Part shown: positions 1-8,068 of the stretch, one piece after another | Numbering within the stretch: the first letter of the stretch is position 1 | Layout: the number at the start of each line of letters is the position of its first letter | Source of the DNA: Thermoanaerobaculales bacterium | Lineage (GTDB): Bacteria > Acidobacteriota > Thermoanaerobaculia > Thermoanaerobaculales > Sulfomarinibacteraceae | DNA length: 17,855 nucleotides | Direction: 5' to 3' | Assembly (NCBI GenBank): GCA_029932545.1 | Contig: JAOZPW010000036.1 | Coordinates: 1,619-19,473 of the forward strand | Translations under genes and position numbers: made by a program | Notes under the pieces: generated by a model | The model's database searches: none | What the model saw: only the letters and a program-made list of their open reading frames with translations | Told to the model about the DNA's origin: nothing

Positions 1-21
1 TCAATAACATCGCCGTTGTTG

Positions 22-531
22 CTACTTCTGCTCCTTCTGAGTTCTCGGCGCTCGATTTCGGTTGGCTCCCCGGGTTCGTTTGTCCTTGGCTTGGCGGACC
101 CATGGTCTGCGAATGACCTGGCCGTGGTCGGCCGTGAGCGTGGCGAGTTGGTCCTTGTTCAGAACCGAGAGGATATCGATCTTGAGGTTGGAACGCATGC
201 GGTCCTGGTCGGCCGAAGCGTCGGCGAGGCTCTCCGCAGCTTTTCCTGCAGCTGCCCATTCTCCTGTCTCGAGAGCCTCGTTAAAGGCTTTGGATTTCTC
301 TCTGGAGGCTGAACGAATTTCGAGTCGTTTCTCGAGATTGGCCCGCATGACGCCGTCCATCTTGGCCCGGAGGGCCGGCGTCAGGCTCAGAGCCTCGGAG
401 ATACCAGGGTCCTGCCACCAGGCATTGGCCACATGGGAGTCGATGGCAGAAGTGTCGGCGCCCGACGAGGGGAGGGCAACGGCAAGGGTTAGGATCAGGG
501 CAGAGAGTACACAACGGGTCAATCGGGACAT
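22..531 (-). CDS. Spy/CpxP-like periplasmic protein
   Basis: Predicted exported protein of 169 residues. The N-terminus has a signal peptide (MSRLTR, hydrophobic stretch at residues 8-22, then a small-residue cleavage region near 22-25). The mature part begins with the WWQDP...L-LTP segment (38-52), followed by an Arg/Lys/Glu/Ala-rich, mostly helical body and a second short motif VLNKDQLATL (123-132). This layout (WW-D-P, LTPxxR, then a late LxxxQ-type motif) is that of the Spy/CpxP/periplasmic metal-sensor-like LTXXQ family, whose members are chaperone-like envelope-stress proteins. The last 30 residues are strongly basic. The reading frame is open back to 606, but the ATG at 529-531 is preceded by GAGGAGG at proper spacing and starts a clean signal peptide, so I chose it. 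The gene is divergent from the sulfatase/TPR gene, 73 bp away. Function beyond family level is inferred; binding of metals is not shown by any motif. Confidence 0.72.
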   Translation of the reverse strand: MSRLTRCVLSALILTLAVALPSSGADTSAIDSHVANAWWQDPGISEALSLTPALRAKMDGVMRANLEKRLEIRSASREKSKAFNEALETGEWAAAGKAAESLADASADQDRMRSNLKIDILSVLNKDQLATLTADHGQVIRRPWVRQAKDKRTRGANRNRAPRTQKEQK

Positions 532-604
532 GGGGGCCTCCTCGAGTCGTTCTTCCCGGCTATGATACATGCCTCCTCCACATCGCTGGGGGAGGGGAGG
601 TTGC

Positions 605-3349
605 ATGTCTCGACGGATGGTGGCGGTTGTATTGGTGGTGGTTGGGACTTTGATCGTTGCTGGAGTGGCCGTTATGTCGATCTCAAAACGGGCTGGGAAA
701 AATACCGGCCTCAGGGTCGAACGGGGCCGTCATTCGGTTCTTTTGATTACGATAGACACGACGAGGGCGGATCACCTCGGCCCCTACGGCGCCGAGAATA
801 TCGAGACTCCAACGCTGGACACTCTGGCGCAGACCGGTGTGGTGATGGAGCAGGCGATGGCAGTAGCGCCGATCACCCTGGTCGCTCACACCAGTATTTT
901 GACCGGCCAGTATCCGCCGACCCACGGGGTTCGCAACAACGGTATTCACCACGTCTCCGACGAAGTAACAACGGTCGCCGAAATTCTGAGGCAGGAGGGC
1001 TACCGGACGGCGGCTTTCATATCGGCGGCGGTTCTCGAAAGGCGCTACGGCCTTGACCAGGGCTTTGATCTCTTCGATGACGACCTCTCAACCGGACGGG
1101 AACGGCATTCGCGCATGGTGCCCGATCGTCCTGCCGAGGCGACTGTCGATTCGGTCTTTTCTTGGCTCGAAGGCTTGGAGGACGACAAGCCGTTCTTCGC
1201 CTGGGTTCACTTCTACGACCCGCACGCCTCGTACTCGCCCCCGCCACCCTTCAGGGATCGCTACCGAGGCCGGCTCTACGATGGCGAGATCGCCTACCTT
1301 GACAGCCAGATTGGGCGCCTGCTCGATCATCCGGCGTTCAAGAATCGGGCGGATTTGGCAACAATCGTCATTGGAGATCACGGTGAGAGCCTGGGCGAGC
1401 ACGGTGAGCAGACGCACGCGATCCTGGCCTACGACAGTACGCTGCACGTGCCGCTGATCCTGCGGGTTCCGGGGGGGCCTGAGGGACTTCGTATCCGGGA
1501 ACCCGTTAGTCAGGTCGACATCGTGCCGACCCTTCTCGACCTGCTGAAGGTCAAGGCCCCGGAGACAACTGCCGGTCGCAGCCTGCTGCCTCTGATCGAG
1601 GGGCGGCACGGTGAGCCGAGAATGCTCTATGCCGAAACACTGCTTCCTTTCTACACCTATGGGTGGGCCAAGTTGCGCGTAGGGCGTCTCGGCCGTTGGA
1701 AATTCATCGAGGCGCCGACGCCTGAACTTTTTGACCTCAGGCGGGACCCTCGCGAACTCTCGAACGTCGCCTTGTCCAACCCGGGACCCAAACATGATCT
1801 CGAGAGGGATCTCTCGGAGATGGTCGCCGCGATGGGGGATCGGGAAGAAACGCTTGAACTGGATACGGAGAGTATCGCCAAGCTCCAGGCCCTTGGGTAT
1901 CTCGGGGGGGCGGGCCCGATCGGACCGGCGGAGGGTGGCCGTCCGGATCCCAAGGACAGTATCGGCACCCATGTTCACCTGGAACGGGCCCGTCGCTTCA
2001 TGCAGGACCGGCTGTTCAAACAGGCCGAGAAGAGCCTGGACAAGGTGCTCACCGTCGACCCGAACAACCTGGCAGCCCTGACCGAGAAGGCCAATGCCCT
2101 TGAGGGAGGCGGGCGTCTGGATGAGGCCGCCGAGGTGATCGACTCCGCACTCAGGCAGTCGCCGCAGTCGCCGTCGCTGTTGGCCCAGATGGCGCGCATC
2201 GAAAAGAGCCGAGGACAGACACAGCGTGTGCACGAGTTGTTGGACAGCGCTTTGGCTATCGATCCAAACTTCTTGCCGGCCGTCATGCAGAAGGCACGGT
2301 TGCTGGCCGCTCCCGGTGTGCGCGGGGAGGCTGCCGCATTCCTCCAGACAGCCCTCGATGCTTTACCCGGGGAGCCGCGGTTGGAAATGGAGATGGCCCG
2401 TTTGGTCGACATGCCGCAGGGTAATCTCGAGATCGCTGAGGAGCGATTACGCAGGGTTCTCGAGCGTGACCCGTTTTTGGTGGGCGCCTATCGATTACTG
2501 GGCGAAGTATTGGAAGCGACCGGACGAGAGGAGGAGGCGCTGGAGAGTTATCGCCGGGGCTTGAGCCGGGAGCCGGACGATCCGGATCTGCATGCCCGAT
2601 GCGGTCAACTCCTTGCGCGACAGGGGCAATTGCCGCCGGCCGAGGCCCACCTCAGGGAGTCGATCCGGCTTTCGAACGGGTTCCGTTCAGAGGTCGTTGT
2701 CGCACTTGGTGGTGTTCTTGCGGAGTCCGGGCGTCTGGACGAGGCCCGCCGTGAGTACGACCGGGTTTTGGAAAAGGAACCGGCGAACCCCGATGCGCGC
2801 AATAATCGAGCGATTGCTCTCTATCGAAGTGGGCGCCGGGCAGAGGCCCAGGCGGAATTGCTCGAAGTCGTCCGCCGGTTCCCCCGTCACGCTGATGCCC
2901 ACAACAATCTCGCAGTCGTCTACATCGATGCCGTCGACTGGTCAGGTGCGGAGGCGATGGCACGAAAGGCTGTGGCGATCGATCCGGGGATGGCCCCGGC
3001 ATGGAACAATCTGGGGATCGCTCTCGACGAGCAGGGGCGTCTTGACGAGGCCGAGGCCGGGTTCACCCGGTGCATCGAGGTGCAGCCTTCTTATTGGCAG
3101 GCCCGGCTCAACCTGGGGATTACTCTGAAAAAAATGGGTCGGCTCGACAAGGCGGCCGAGGTCCTCGAATTGGCGCTCGAAGAGGGGGCGTCCCGGCCGG
3201 AGATTCACCTGGAACTGGGCGACATCTATGCTCAAGATCCCACGACGATCGATAAGGCGAAGAAGCATTACAACGCCTTTCTCCGACTTGCGCGACGCCA
3301 CCCTCAAGCTGCCGAAGTCGCACAGAAAGTCGCCGACTTGGGCACCTGA
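605..3349 (+). CDS. Membrane-anchored sulfatase-fold protein with TPR tail
   Basis: 914 residues. Residues 5-25 are one N-terminal membrane anchor, so the rest is probably periplasmic. Residues 44-400 are an alkaline-phosphatase-superfamily (sulfatase) domain: TIDTTRADHLGPYG (49-62) carries the first metal Asp (D51), and GDHGESLGEHGE (257-268) carries the second metal site (D258, H259), followed by HVPLILRVPG and VDIVPTLLDLL. The nucleophile region is ITLVAHTSILTG (90-101). The position normally Cys or Ser in formylglycine sulfatases is Thr91 and the CxPxR motif is absent, so it may be a phosphoesterase or transferase instead. Residues 455-905 contain about 13 tetratricopeptide repeats, typically A-x(6)-G-x-x-x-E-A with DP/EP ends. 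The frame is open from 569, but ATG 605 has a strong GGGAGGGGAGG upstream. A TATGAT hexamer at 561-566 is a possible -10 without a matching -35. Substrate unknown. Confidence 0.85.
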   Translation: MSRRMVAVVLVVVGTLIVAGVAVMSISKRAGKNTGLRVERGRHSVLLITIDTTRADHLGPYGAENIETPTLDTLAQTGVVMEQAMAVAPITLVAHTSILTGQYPPTHGVRNNGIHHVSDEVTTVAEILRQEGYRTAAFISAAVLERRYGLDQGFDLFDDDLSTGRERHSRMVPDRPAEATVDSVFSWLEGLEDDKPFFAWVHFYDPHASYSPPPPFRDRYRGRLYDGEIAYLDSQIGRLLDHPAFKNRADLATIVIGDHGESLGEHGEQTHAILAYDSTLHVPLILRVPGGPEGLRIREPVSQVDIVPTLLDLLKVKAPETTAGRSLLPLIEGRHGEPRMLYAETLLPFYTYGWAKLRVGRLGRWKFIEAPTPELFDLRRDPRELSNVALSNPGPKHDLERDLSEMVAAMGDREETLELDTESIAKLQALGYLGGAGPIGPAEGGRPDPKDSIGTHVHLERARRFMQDRLFKQAEKSLDKVLTVDPNNLAALTEKANALEGGGRLDEAAEVIDSALRQSPQSPSLLAQMARIEKSRGQTQRVHELLDSALAIDPNFLPAVMQKARLLAAPGVRGEAAAFLQTALDALPGEPRLEMEMARLVDMPQGNLEIAEERLRRVLERDPFLVGAYRLLGEVLEATGREEEALESYRRGLSREPDDPDLHARCGQLLARQGQLPPAEAHLRESIRLSNGFRSEVVVALGGVLAESGRLDEARREYDRVLEKEPANPDARNNRAIALYRSGRRAEAQAELLEVVRRFPRHADAHNNLAVVYIDAVDWSGAEAMARKAVAIDPGMAPAWNNLGIALDEQGRLDEAEAGFTRCIEVQPSYWQARLNLGITLKKMGRLDKAAEVLELALEEGASRPEIHLELGDIYAQDPTTIDKAKKHYNAFLRLARRHPQAAEVAQKVADLGT

Positions 3350-3358
3350 AAGAAATCG

Positions 3359-3388
3359 CTTTGCGTCTTTGAGTTTCTGTCTTTTTTT
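3359..3388 (+). repeat. CTTTGCG-type repeat fragment plus T7 run
   Basis: Ten bases after the sulfatase/TPR stop codon lies a 25-base stretch (3359-3383) that matches 17800-17824 at the far end of the window with one mismatch. It belongs to the CGCAAAG/CTTTGCG repeat family seen upstream of dnaE2. It runs into seven T (3382-3388). No stem is visible before the T run, so it is not a standard intrinsic terminator, although it lies between two convergent genes. Confidence 0.6.
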
Positions 3389-3408
3389 GGCCTTGTTTCC
3401 GGGGCCGG

Positions 3409-4380
3409 TCATTCCCTCCGGAGGAGGATGAAGCCGAACGCGGCGCAGAGGACTCCGAGGCCCAATCCACCGAGTTCCATCATGCCGGGGCCGCTTGGCG
3501 GACTCAGGGTCTGGGGCCTTGCATCGGTGATGTTGAAGGACTGGAGTTCGACCGGCACGTTGAAGGACACACTGGTCGTGATGCCGACCGGGGAGTTGCT
3601 GGGCGAATAGTCGGTGTAGGTCGTGGAGTCGTAGCTGGACCCCGTGGTCGAACCGCTATAGAGGGATCGTCGATAATCATAGGTGTGATAGGCGAAGGTG
3701 TCCGGAGCGTTGACCGTCAGGACGTTGCCGCCGTAGGGGGGCGGACTGGGCGGGTTGAGTTCGAAGGCGCCGACCCGGACCTGGTAGCTGCCGGTCGAGG
3801 CATAGGAGTGGGAGAAGGACCGCCGGTAGGTGTTGGTCGGGGATGTTGCCACCAACGGCATCGTGGTCGCATCGACAACGATGCCGTCACCCCAGTCGAT
3901 CGCCGGCAGGCCCGGGCTGTACAAGGTCTTTCCCTGGGTCGAGAGGTAGGTGTAGTACCACGTCGAGTAGTCGTAGGTATAAGTTGTCGAAGTATAGGTG
4001 CAGGTGTCGTAGACCGTGTAGCTCGTCGTATTGCAGGGGTAGGTGACGGTGCCGTTGGTAGGCGTCGTGCAGATATCGTAATTGGTGTAGGTCATCGTGT
4101 TGCACGGGTAATAGGAATAGTCGTAGTTCGTATAGGTGTAGGTGGTCCTATCCGTATCGGTCGAAGACGTGGCGGTGTGGTAGTGGTTCCCCAGAAATCC
4201 AGTCCGACTATTGTCGGCGGGTGACGATGTATACAGGGTGACATCGAATGACAGATCGGTGCCGACGATGTTGGAGTTGGAGATTTTGAGGCCCGTGACC
4301 CTGCCCTGGGCATTAGCCGGGGCAGCACCCACGATCAGAATCAGCAGCCCGATAAGCGCGAACGAGGTTGCAAATTTCAT
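3409..4380 (-). CDS. Secreted Tyr/Thr-rich protein with C-terminal sorting-like tail
   Basis: 323 residues, no recognised family overall. Residues 1-24 are a signal peptide (MKFATSFALIGLLILIVG, cleavage likely after PANA). Residues 75-146 are extremely rich in Tyr and Thr and hold an imperfect internal repeat, YPCNTMTYTNYDICT (91-105) and YPCNTTSYTVYDTCT (114-128), with four Cys (93, 104, 116, 127). Residues 159-204 look like a PKD-type Ig fold: IDWGDG, then SFSHSYASTGSYQVRVG. The C-terminus (297-323) is Gly-Pro-Gly-Met-Met-Glu, a hydrophobic Gly/Leu helix, and terminal Arg-Arg-Glu. This is the tripartite pattern of exosortase/rhombosortase-type sorting signals, but the leading motif is not PEP or another I recognise. 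A GGGGAGAG ribosome site precedes the ATG. It is probably surface-displayed or released; binding partner unknown. Confidence 0.75.
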   Translation of the reverse strand: MKFATSFALIGLLILIVGAAPANAQGRVTGLKISNSNIVGTDLSFDVTLYTSSPADNSRTGFLGNHYHTATSSTDTDRTTYTYTNYDYSYYPCNTMTYTNYDICTTPTNGTVTYPCNTTSYTVYDTCTYTSTTYTYDYSTWYYTYLSTQGKTLYSPGLPAIDWGDGIVVDATTMPLVATSPTNTYRRSFSHSYASTGSYQVRVGAFELNPPSPPPYGGNVLTVNAPDTFAYHTYDYRRSLYSGSTTGSSYDSTTYTDYSPSNSPVGITTSVSFNVPVELQSFNITDARPQTLSPPSGPGMMELGGLGLGVLCAAFGFILLRRE

Positions 4381-4482
4381 TTAAGTCTCTCCCCTAAGGT
4401 ACTTTCGACTGAAGAAATCTTACCACGGTTGTCTCGTGCTTCGTATGACGGTACCCTTGGCCGCCGAATGTGGAGGACGTAG

Positions 4483-5637
4483 ATGGATTTTGGTCTCGAC
4501 GAACAGCAACAGATGGTACAGGACATGGTGCGCTCTTTTGCCGAAGAACGTGTGCGGCCAGGTGCAGCCGAAAGGGATCGCACCGGTGAGTTCCCTACCG
4601 ACATCTTTGGAGAGATGGCGGAGTTGGGCCTGCTTGGCATGACCGTGCCCGAGGCCTACGGCGGAGCCGAGATGGATCTGCTGTCCTACCTCTTGGCGGT
4701 CGAGGAATTAGCCAGGGTCGATGCCTCGGTTGCCGTGGGCATGACGGTCTCCAACTCGGTCTGCTGTTGGCCGATCGTCACATTTGGAACTGACGAACAG
4801 AAGCGGGAGTTTCTGCCGCAGTTGGCCTCAGGAGAAACCCTCGGCGGATTCATGCTGACCGAACCCCAGGCAGGGTCCGACGCCGGCGGTCTAACGACGC
4901 GCTACCGTGATGGCGGTGACCATTGGGTTCTCGACGGCTCGAAGGCCTGGATCACCAACGGCGTTGTCGGACGGTATTTTGTCTGTCTGGCAACCTCAGA
5001 TCCTGCGCTCGGTCCGAAAGGCATCTCGGCTTTCATTCTTGACGGAGAGCAGGATGGCGTCGTTTTTGCGAAGCCCGAAGACAAGATGGGGCTACGCTCG
5101 TCCAAGACCTGCATGGTGGCTCTGGAAGAGGCCGTGGTGCCCAAGAGTGCCATGCTCGGCGCCGAAGGCCAGGGGCTGAAAATCGCGCTGGCGACGCTCG
5201 ACCATAGCCGGCTCGGCATCGCTGCCCAGTCGGTCGGAATCGCCGAGGCGGCGCTTGAAGAGGCTCTCAGATATGCCCGGGATCGAACGCAGTTCGGCAA
5301 GGCCATTATCGAGCATCAGGCGATCGCTTTTCAGTTGGCCGATATGGATACCGAGATTGAGGCGGCTCGCGGCCTGTTGCAGCGGGCCGTGTGGGCTGCG
5401 GGCAAACCCGGGCGCCACTCTCGGGAGAGCGCCCAGGCCAAGCTCTTCGCCTCCGAGATGTGCAACAGGGTCGTCGCCCACGCGATTCAGATTCATGGAG
5501 GCTACGGGTTCTCGTCGGAGTACACCGTCGAGCGTCTCTTCCGTGACGCTCGTGTTCTGACCATCTACGAAGGCACCTCCGAGGTGCAACGTTTGGTCAT
5601 CGCCCGAGCTTTGGGTGAGAGGGCGAAGGGCTTATGA
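4483..5637 (+). CDS. Acyl-CoA dehydrogenase (FAD)
   Basis: 384 residues, the full usual length for a soluble short/medium-chain acyl-CoA dehydrogenase. It catalyses alpha,beta-dehydrogenation of acyl-CoA thioesters with FAD, passing electrons to electron-transfer flavoprotein; the pathway is fatty-acid or branched-chain amino-acid breakdown. Visible signatures are the N-terminal helical domain MDFGLDEQQQMVQDMV, the FAD/substrate segments GFMLTEPQAGSDAGG and WITNG, RTQFGKAIIEHQ, IQIHGGYGF, and near the C-terminus TIYEGTSEVQR with Glu363 at the position of the catalytic base in the short/medium-chain enzymes. The ATG follows GGAGGACGTAG, a good ribosome site. It is followed 28 bp later by yicC on the same strand, suggesting co-transcription. 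Chain-length specificity cannot be read from sequence alone. Confidence 0.95.
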   Translation: MDFGLDEQQQMVQDMVRSFAEERVRPGAAERDRTGEFPTDIFGEMAELGLLGMTVPEAYGGAEMDLLSYLLAVEELARVDASVAVGMTVSNSVCCWPIVTFGTDEQKREFLPQLASGETLGGFMLTEPQAGSDAGGLTTRYRDGGDHWVLDGSKAWITNGVVGRYFVCLATSDPALGPKGISAFILDGEQDGVVFAKPEDKMGLRSSKTCMVALEEAVVPKSAMLGAEGQGLKIALATLDHSRLGIAAQSVGIAEAALEEALRYARDRTQFGKAIIEHQAIAFQLADMDTEIEAARGLLQRAVWAAGKPGRHSRESAQAKLFASEMCNRVVAHAIQIHGGYGFSSEYTVERLFRDARVLTIYEGTSEVQRLVIARALGERAKGL

Positions 5638-5665
5638 GCTGGTTGGCAATGACGGGAGTTCGATG

Positions 5666-6535
5666 ATGAGTGTGAAGTCGATGACGGGATTTGGTACGTC
5701 GCGGGATGGGTTGTCCGACCGCTTTGCGGTGGGCGTCGTCGTCCGGGCAGTCAACAACCGCTATCTGGATGTCCAGGTTCGCCTGAGCTTCAGGGAGGAA
5801 ATGCCCGAGGTCGAGGCAGCTATTCGCCAGGAGGTGGAACGAGTTGCCCAGCGGGGCCGCATCACCGTCCAGGTGGATTTCCAAAGACTCGAGCCTCCGA
5901 ATTCCAGGGTGCTGGTCAACCGGAGTGGTCTTGAGGACTTAATGAGTCAACTGGAAGGGTTGGCGGTTTCAGCCGGCGACCTGCTGGCCGTACCCGGCTT
6001 GATCAACGTTTCGGCCGAATCTGCCGTGTTCAACGAAGACGAGGTGTCGGCTCTGCGGAAGGTCGTGGCCGAAGCGGCCGCCGCTTTTGCCGAAATGCGC
6101 GGTCAGGAAGGTGCCCGCCTGGCCGAACAGATCAACCTCGACCTCGGGGAGATCGAGACCTTTCTCGACTGGTTCGAACCACAGACGGAGGGTTTCCGCC
6201 AACGAGTATTCGATCGTCTACGCGAAAAGGTGGCTGAGTTGCTCGAAGGCCGAGGGGTCGACGAAGAACGTCTGGTACACGAGGCCGCTTTGCTTGCAGA
6301 CAAGGCCGACGTGTCCGAAGAGGTCGTGCGCCTCAGGACCCATCTCGAGAGTTTTTCAAGACGGATCACGAAGGGAGGGCCCGTCGGCCGAGCGTTGGAC
6401 TTCCTCTGCCAGGAGATTCACAGGGAACTCAATACTCTGGGCACCAAGTGCCGGGAGCTGGGCATTGCCGATCGTGTCGTCGACGCCAAGGGCGCCGTTG
6501 AACGGATTCGCGAGCAGGTGCAGAATTTGGAGTAG
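5666..6535 (+). CDS. yicC: YicC-family endoribonuclease
   Basis: 289 residues, matching the usual 285-295 of the YicC/YloC family. Members are RNA-processing endoribonucleases in the cytoplasm; E. coli YicC acts on a small RNA. The start SVKSMTGFGTS is the family's hallmark N-terminus, and RAVNNRYLDV follows at about 27-36. The C-terminal half ends with GRALDFLCQEIHRELNTLG, then AKGAVERIREQVQNLE, the most conserved block of the family. The frame is open upstream into the acyl-CoA dehydrogenase gene (from 5615). I chose the second of two adjacent ATGs because it places the GGGAG at 5654-5658 at better spacing; 5663 is equally possible. In many bacteria yicC sits beside gmk and rpoZ. Here it follows an acyl-CoA dehydrogenase gene and meets mgtE tail to tail with a 12-bp gap. 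Confidence 0.93.
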   Translation: MSVKSMTGFGTSRDGLSDRFAVGVVVRAVNNRYLDVQVRLSFREEMPEVEAAIRQEVERVAQRGRITVQVDFQRLEPPNSRVLVNRSGLEDLMSQLEGLAVSAGDLLAVPGLINVSAESAVFNEDEVSALRKVVAEAAAAFAEMRGQEGARLAEQINLDLGEIETFLDWFEPQTEGFRQRVFDRLREKVAELLEGRGVDEERLVHEAALLADKADVSEEVVRLRTHLESFSRRITKGGPVGRALDFLCQEIHRELNTLGTKCRELGIADRVVDAKGAVERIREQVQNLE

Positions 6536-6547
6536 CTGAGAACTCCT

Positions 6548-7903
6548 CTAGCCCATCATCACCAAAATCGCCGTTGCGACGGTAAAATAGACGGTCAAGG
6601 CCAAGCTGTCGTTAATGGTCGAGACCAGGGGGCCGGAAGCGACTGCCGGATCGACCTTAACGAGATCCAGGACCAGCGGCATCGCGGCGCCCAGAAGGCT
6701 GGCGGCCGACATTCCGATGGCCATTGCCAGGCCAAGTGCCAGGCCGATCAACGGGTTGCGGCCAAACAACATGCCGAGTCCTCCGGCCATTGCCCCGCAC
6801 ACCGCGCCCATCAGCAGGGCAACGCCAACTTCGCGTACTACGTGTCGGAAGAACCGATTTCGGGGAAGGGTGTCCAGGGCCAGGCGTCTGACGGTCGTCG
6901 TTGAGGACTGCAGGGAGGTGTTGCCGGCCATGGCCATGATCGCTGCTGTAAAGACCGAGACCTGTTGGTACATCTCGACGTTATGGGAGGCAGAAATCTG
7001 GACCATTGTCGAAAGTTGGGTGCCGGCGAGGCATACCAGGAGCCACGGCAATCGATAGCGCGCGACGTGGAGGATCGATTCCGACTCTTCCTCCTCGGCC
7101 GAGGATCCTGCCAGGCGGTAGATGTCTTCAGTTGCCTCTTCTTCGATGACTTCGAGGATGTCGTCGACGGTGATGGCGCCCATCAGGTGGTTGGTATTGT
7201 CAACGACCGGGAGCACGGTAAATCCGTACTTGTCGACCTGATCGGCAACTTCCTCCTGGTCGGTGTCCAGGGTGACCGAAATGATGTCGGACGACATGAT
7301 ATCCCCGAGGAGGGCAGTGGGGTTGGCCGTCACCAGGCGGCGCAATCTGACGAAGCCCATCAATTGGTGGTCCGCATCAACCACATAGAGCGAGGCGGTA
7401 ACGGTGTCCTCGTCGGCGCCTCTCAATACGGTGATCGCGTCGTCGACGGTGGCCTCGGGGGTCAGGGCGACCACCTCGGGATTCATCAAACCGCCGGCGG
7501 TGTCCTCGGGGTATTGCAGCAGGTCGCGGAGGACTTCTTCATCCTCTTCCTTGATGTGGTGGAGGACCTGTTCGCTTTCTTCGTCTTCCAGCTCCCCGAT
7601 CAGGTCGGCGGCTTCGTCCGCCGGCATGCTTTCGGCGATACGGGCCAAACGAACAGGATCGATGTCTTCGACCAGCTCGGAACGGATCGATGCCGTGGTG
7701 TCGTTGAGAACGGTTCCTGCGGCCTCGTGGTCCAGGGCCTCAACGATTCGCTGGCGGTCATCTGTCGTCAGAAGGTCGAGCCACTCGGCGATGTCCTCAG
7801 GCCGCACCAGGCGCAGGAAGATCTTGAGAGCTTCCTCCTCGCCGTCAAGGAGCAGCGCGTGCAACTCCTGGACGAGTTCGGTTTCGCTTCTGGTGTCAGT
7901 CAT
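6548..7903 (-). CDS. mgtE: Magnesium transporter MgtE
   Basis: 451 residues, equal to the family norm. It is a homodimeric inner-membrane Mg2+ channel gated by cytosolic Mg2+. Residues 1-130 are the acidic MgtE N domain of short helical repeats (PEDIAEWL, PADEAADLIGELE). Residues 135-260 are two CBS domains, starting TAGGLMNPEVVALTPEATVDDA and GDIMSSDIISVTLDTDQEEVAD. After an acidic plug-helix region (265-278), residues 284-450 hold about five membrane helices. The family motifs MAGNTSLQSSTTTVRRLAL (325-343) and KVDPAVASGPLVSTIND (416-432) are intact. Asp432 ends the latter and corresponds to the pore aspartate of the family. A CAGGAAG ribosome site precedes the ATG. It lies 165 bp downstream of the PilT gene on the same strand, with a hairpin between. 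No M-box riboswitch is recognisable upstream. Confidence 0.97.
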   Translation of the reverse strand: MTDTRSETELVQELHALLLDGEEEALKIFLRLVRPEDIAEWLDLLTTDDRQRIVEALDHEAAGTVLNDTTASIRSELVEDIDPVRLARIAESMPADEAADLIGELEDEESEQVLHHIKEEDEEVLRDLLQYPEDTAGGLMNPEVVALTPEATVDDAITVLRGADEDTVTASLYVVDADHQLMGFVRLRRLVTANPTALLGDIMSSDIISVTLDTDQEEVADQVDKYGFTVLPVVDNTNHLMGAITVDDILEVIEEEATEDIYRLAGSSAEEEESESILHVARYRLPWLLVCLAGTQLSTMVQISASHNVEMYQQVSVFTAAIMAMAGNTSLQSSTTTVRRLALDTLPRNRFFRHVVREVGVALLMGAVCGAMAGGLGMLFGRNPLIGLALGLAMAIGMSAASLLGAAMPLVLDLVKVDPAVASGPLVSTINDSLALTVYFTVATAILVMMG

Positions 7904-7940
7904 TGGGTCTTCCTGCCATGTCGAACCACTTTATTCGATC

Positions 7941-7975
7941 CCCCGGTTCAACGGGGTTCAGTGCCGTTGAAGGGG
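7941..7975 (-). promoter_or_regulatory. Candidate hairpin in mgtE leader
   Basis: TTCAACGG (7947-7954) pairs perfectly with CCGTTGAA (7964-7971) across a 9-base loop. CCCC (41-44 of the 79xx block) pairs with GGGG (7972-7975) past a 2-base bulge, giving about 12 pairs. It sits 37 bp upstream of the mgtE start and after the PilT gene on the same strand. No U-run follows, so a rho-independent terminator is unlikely. A role as mgtE leader structure or mRNA-end stabiliser is inference. Confidence 0.45.
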
Positions 7976-8009
7976 ATAGGGTTCAGGGCATATCCATCGG
8001 TTGGGGGTT

Positions 8010-8044
8010 CCCTAGTCCCTAAATCCTCACTCCTGAATCCTTTC
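8010..8044. repeat. Degenerate 7-bp tandem repeat, CCCTAAA type
   Basis: Five consecutive heptamers: CCCTAGT, CCCTAAA, TCCTCAC, TCCTGAA, TCCTTTC. The shared core is YCCT followed by three variable bases. It lies between the PilT stop codon (8071) and the mgtE leader. It is degenerate, so its boundaries are approximate. It is one of three heptamer families in this window. Confidence 0.6.
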
Positions 8045-8068
8045 AAGCCTGAATAAATTTCAAGAAAC

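Noticed and set aside
569..604. Upstream ATG for the sulfatase/TPR gene
   Set aside because: The GGGAGGGGAGG site and membrane anchor fit the ATG at 605; the upstream ATG has no ribosome site.
1088..2233. 381-codon open frame on the minus strand
   Set aside because: It lies opposite the sulfatase/TPR gene, has no family motifs, and is explained by high GC reading opposite a real gene.
6965..8056. 363-codon open frame on the plus strand
   Set aside because: It is antisense to mgtE, whose motifs are complete; the composition is a mirror of mgtE codons.
7904..8068. M-box or other Mg2+ riboswitch before mgtE
   Set aside because: The leader is short and holds only one simple stem and a heptamer array; conserved M-box segments are not seen.
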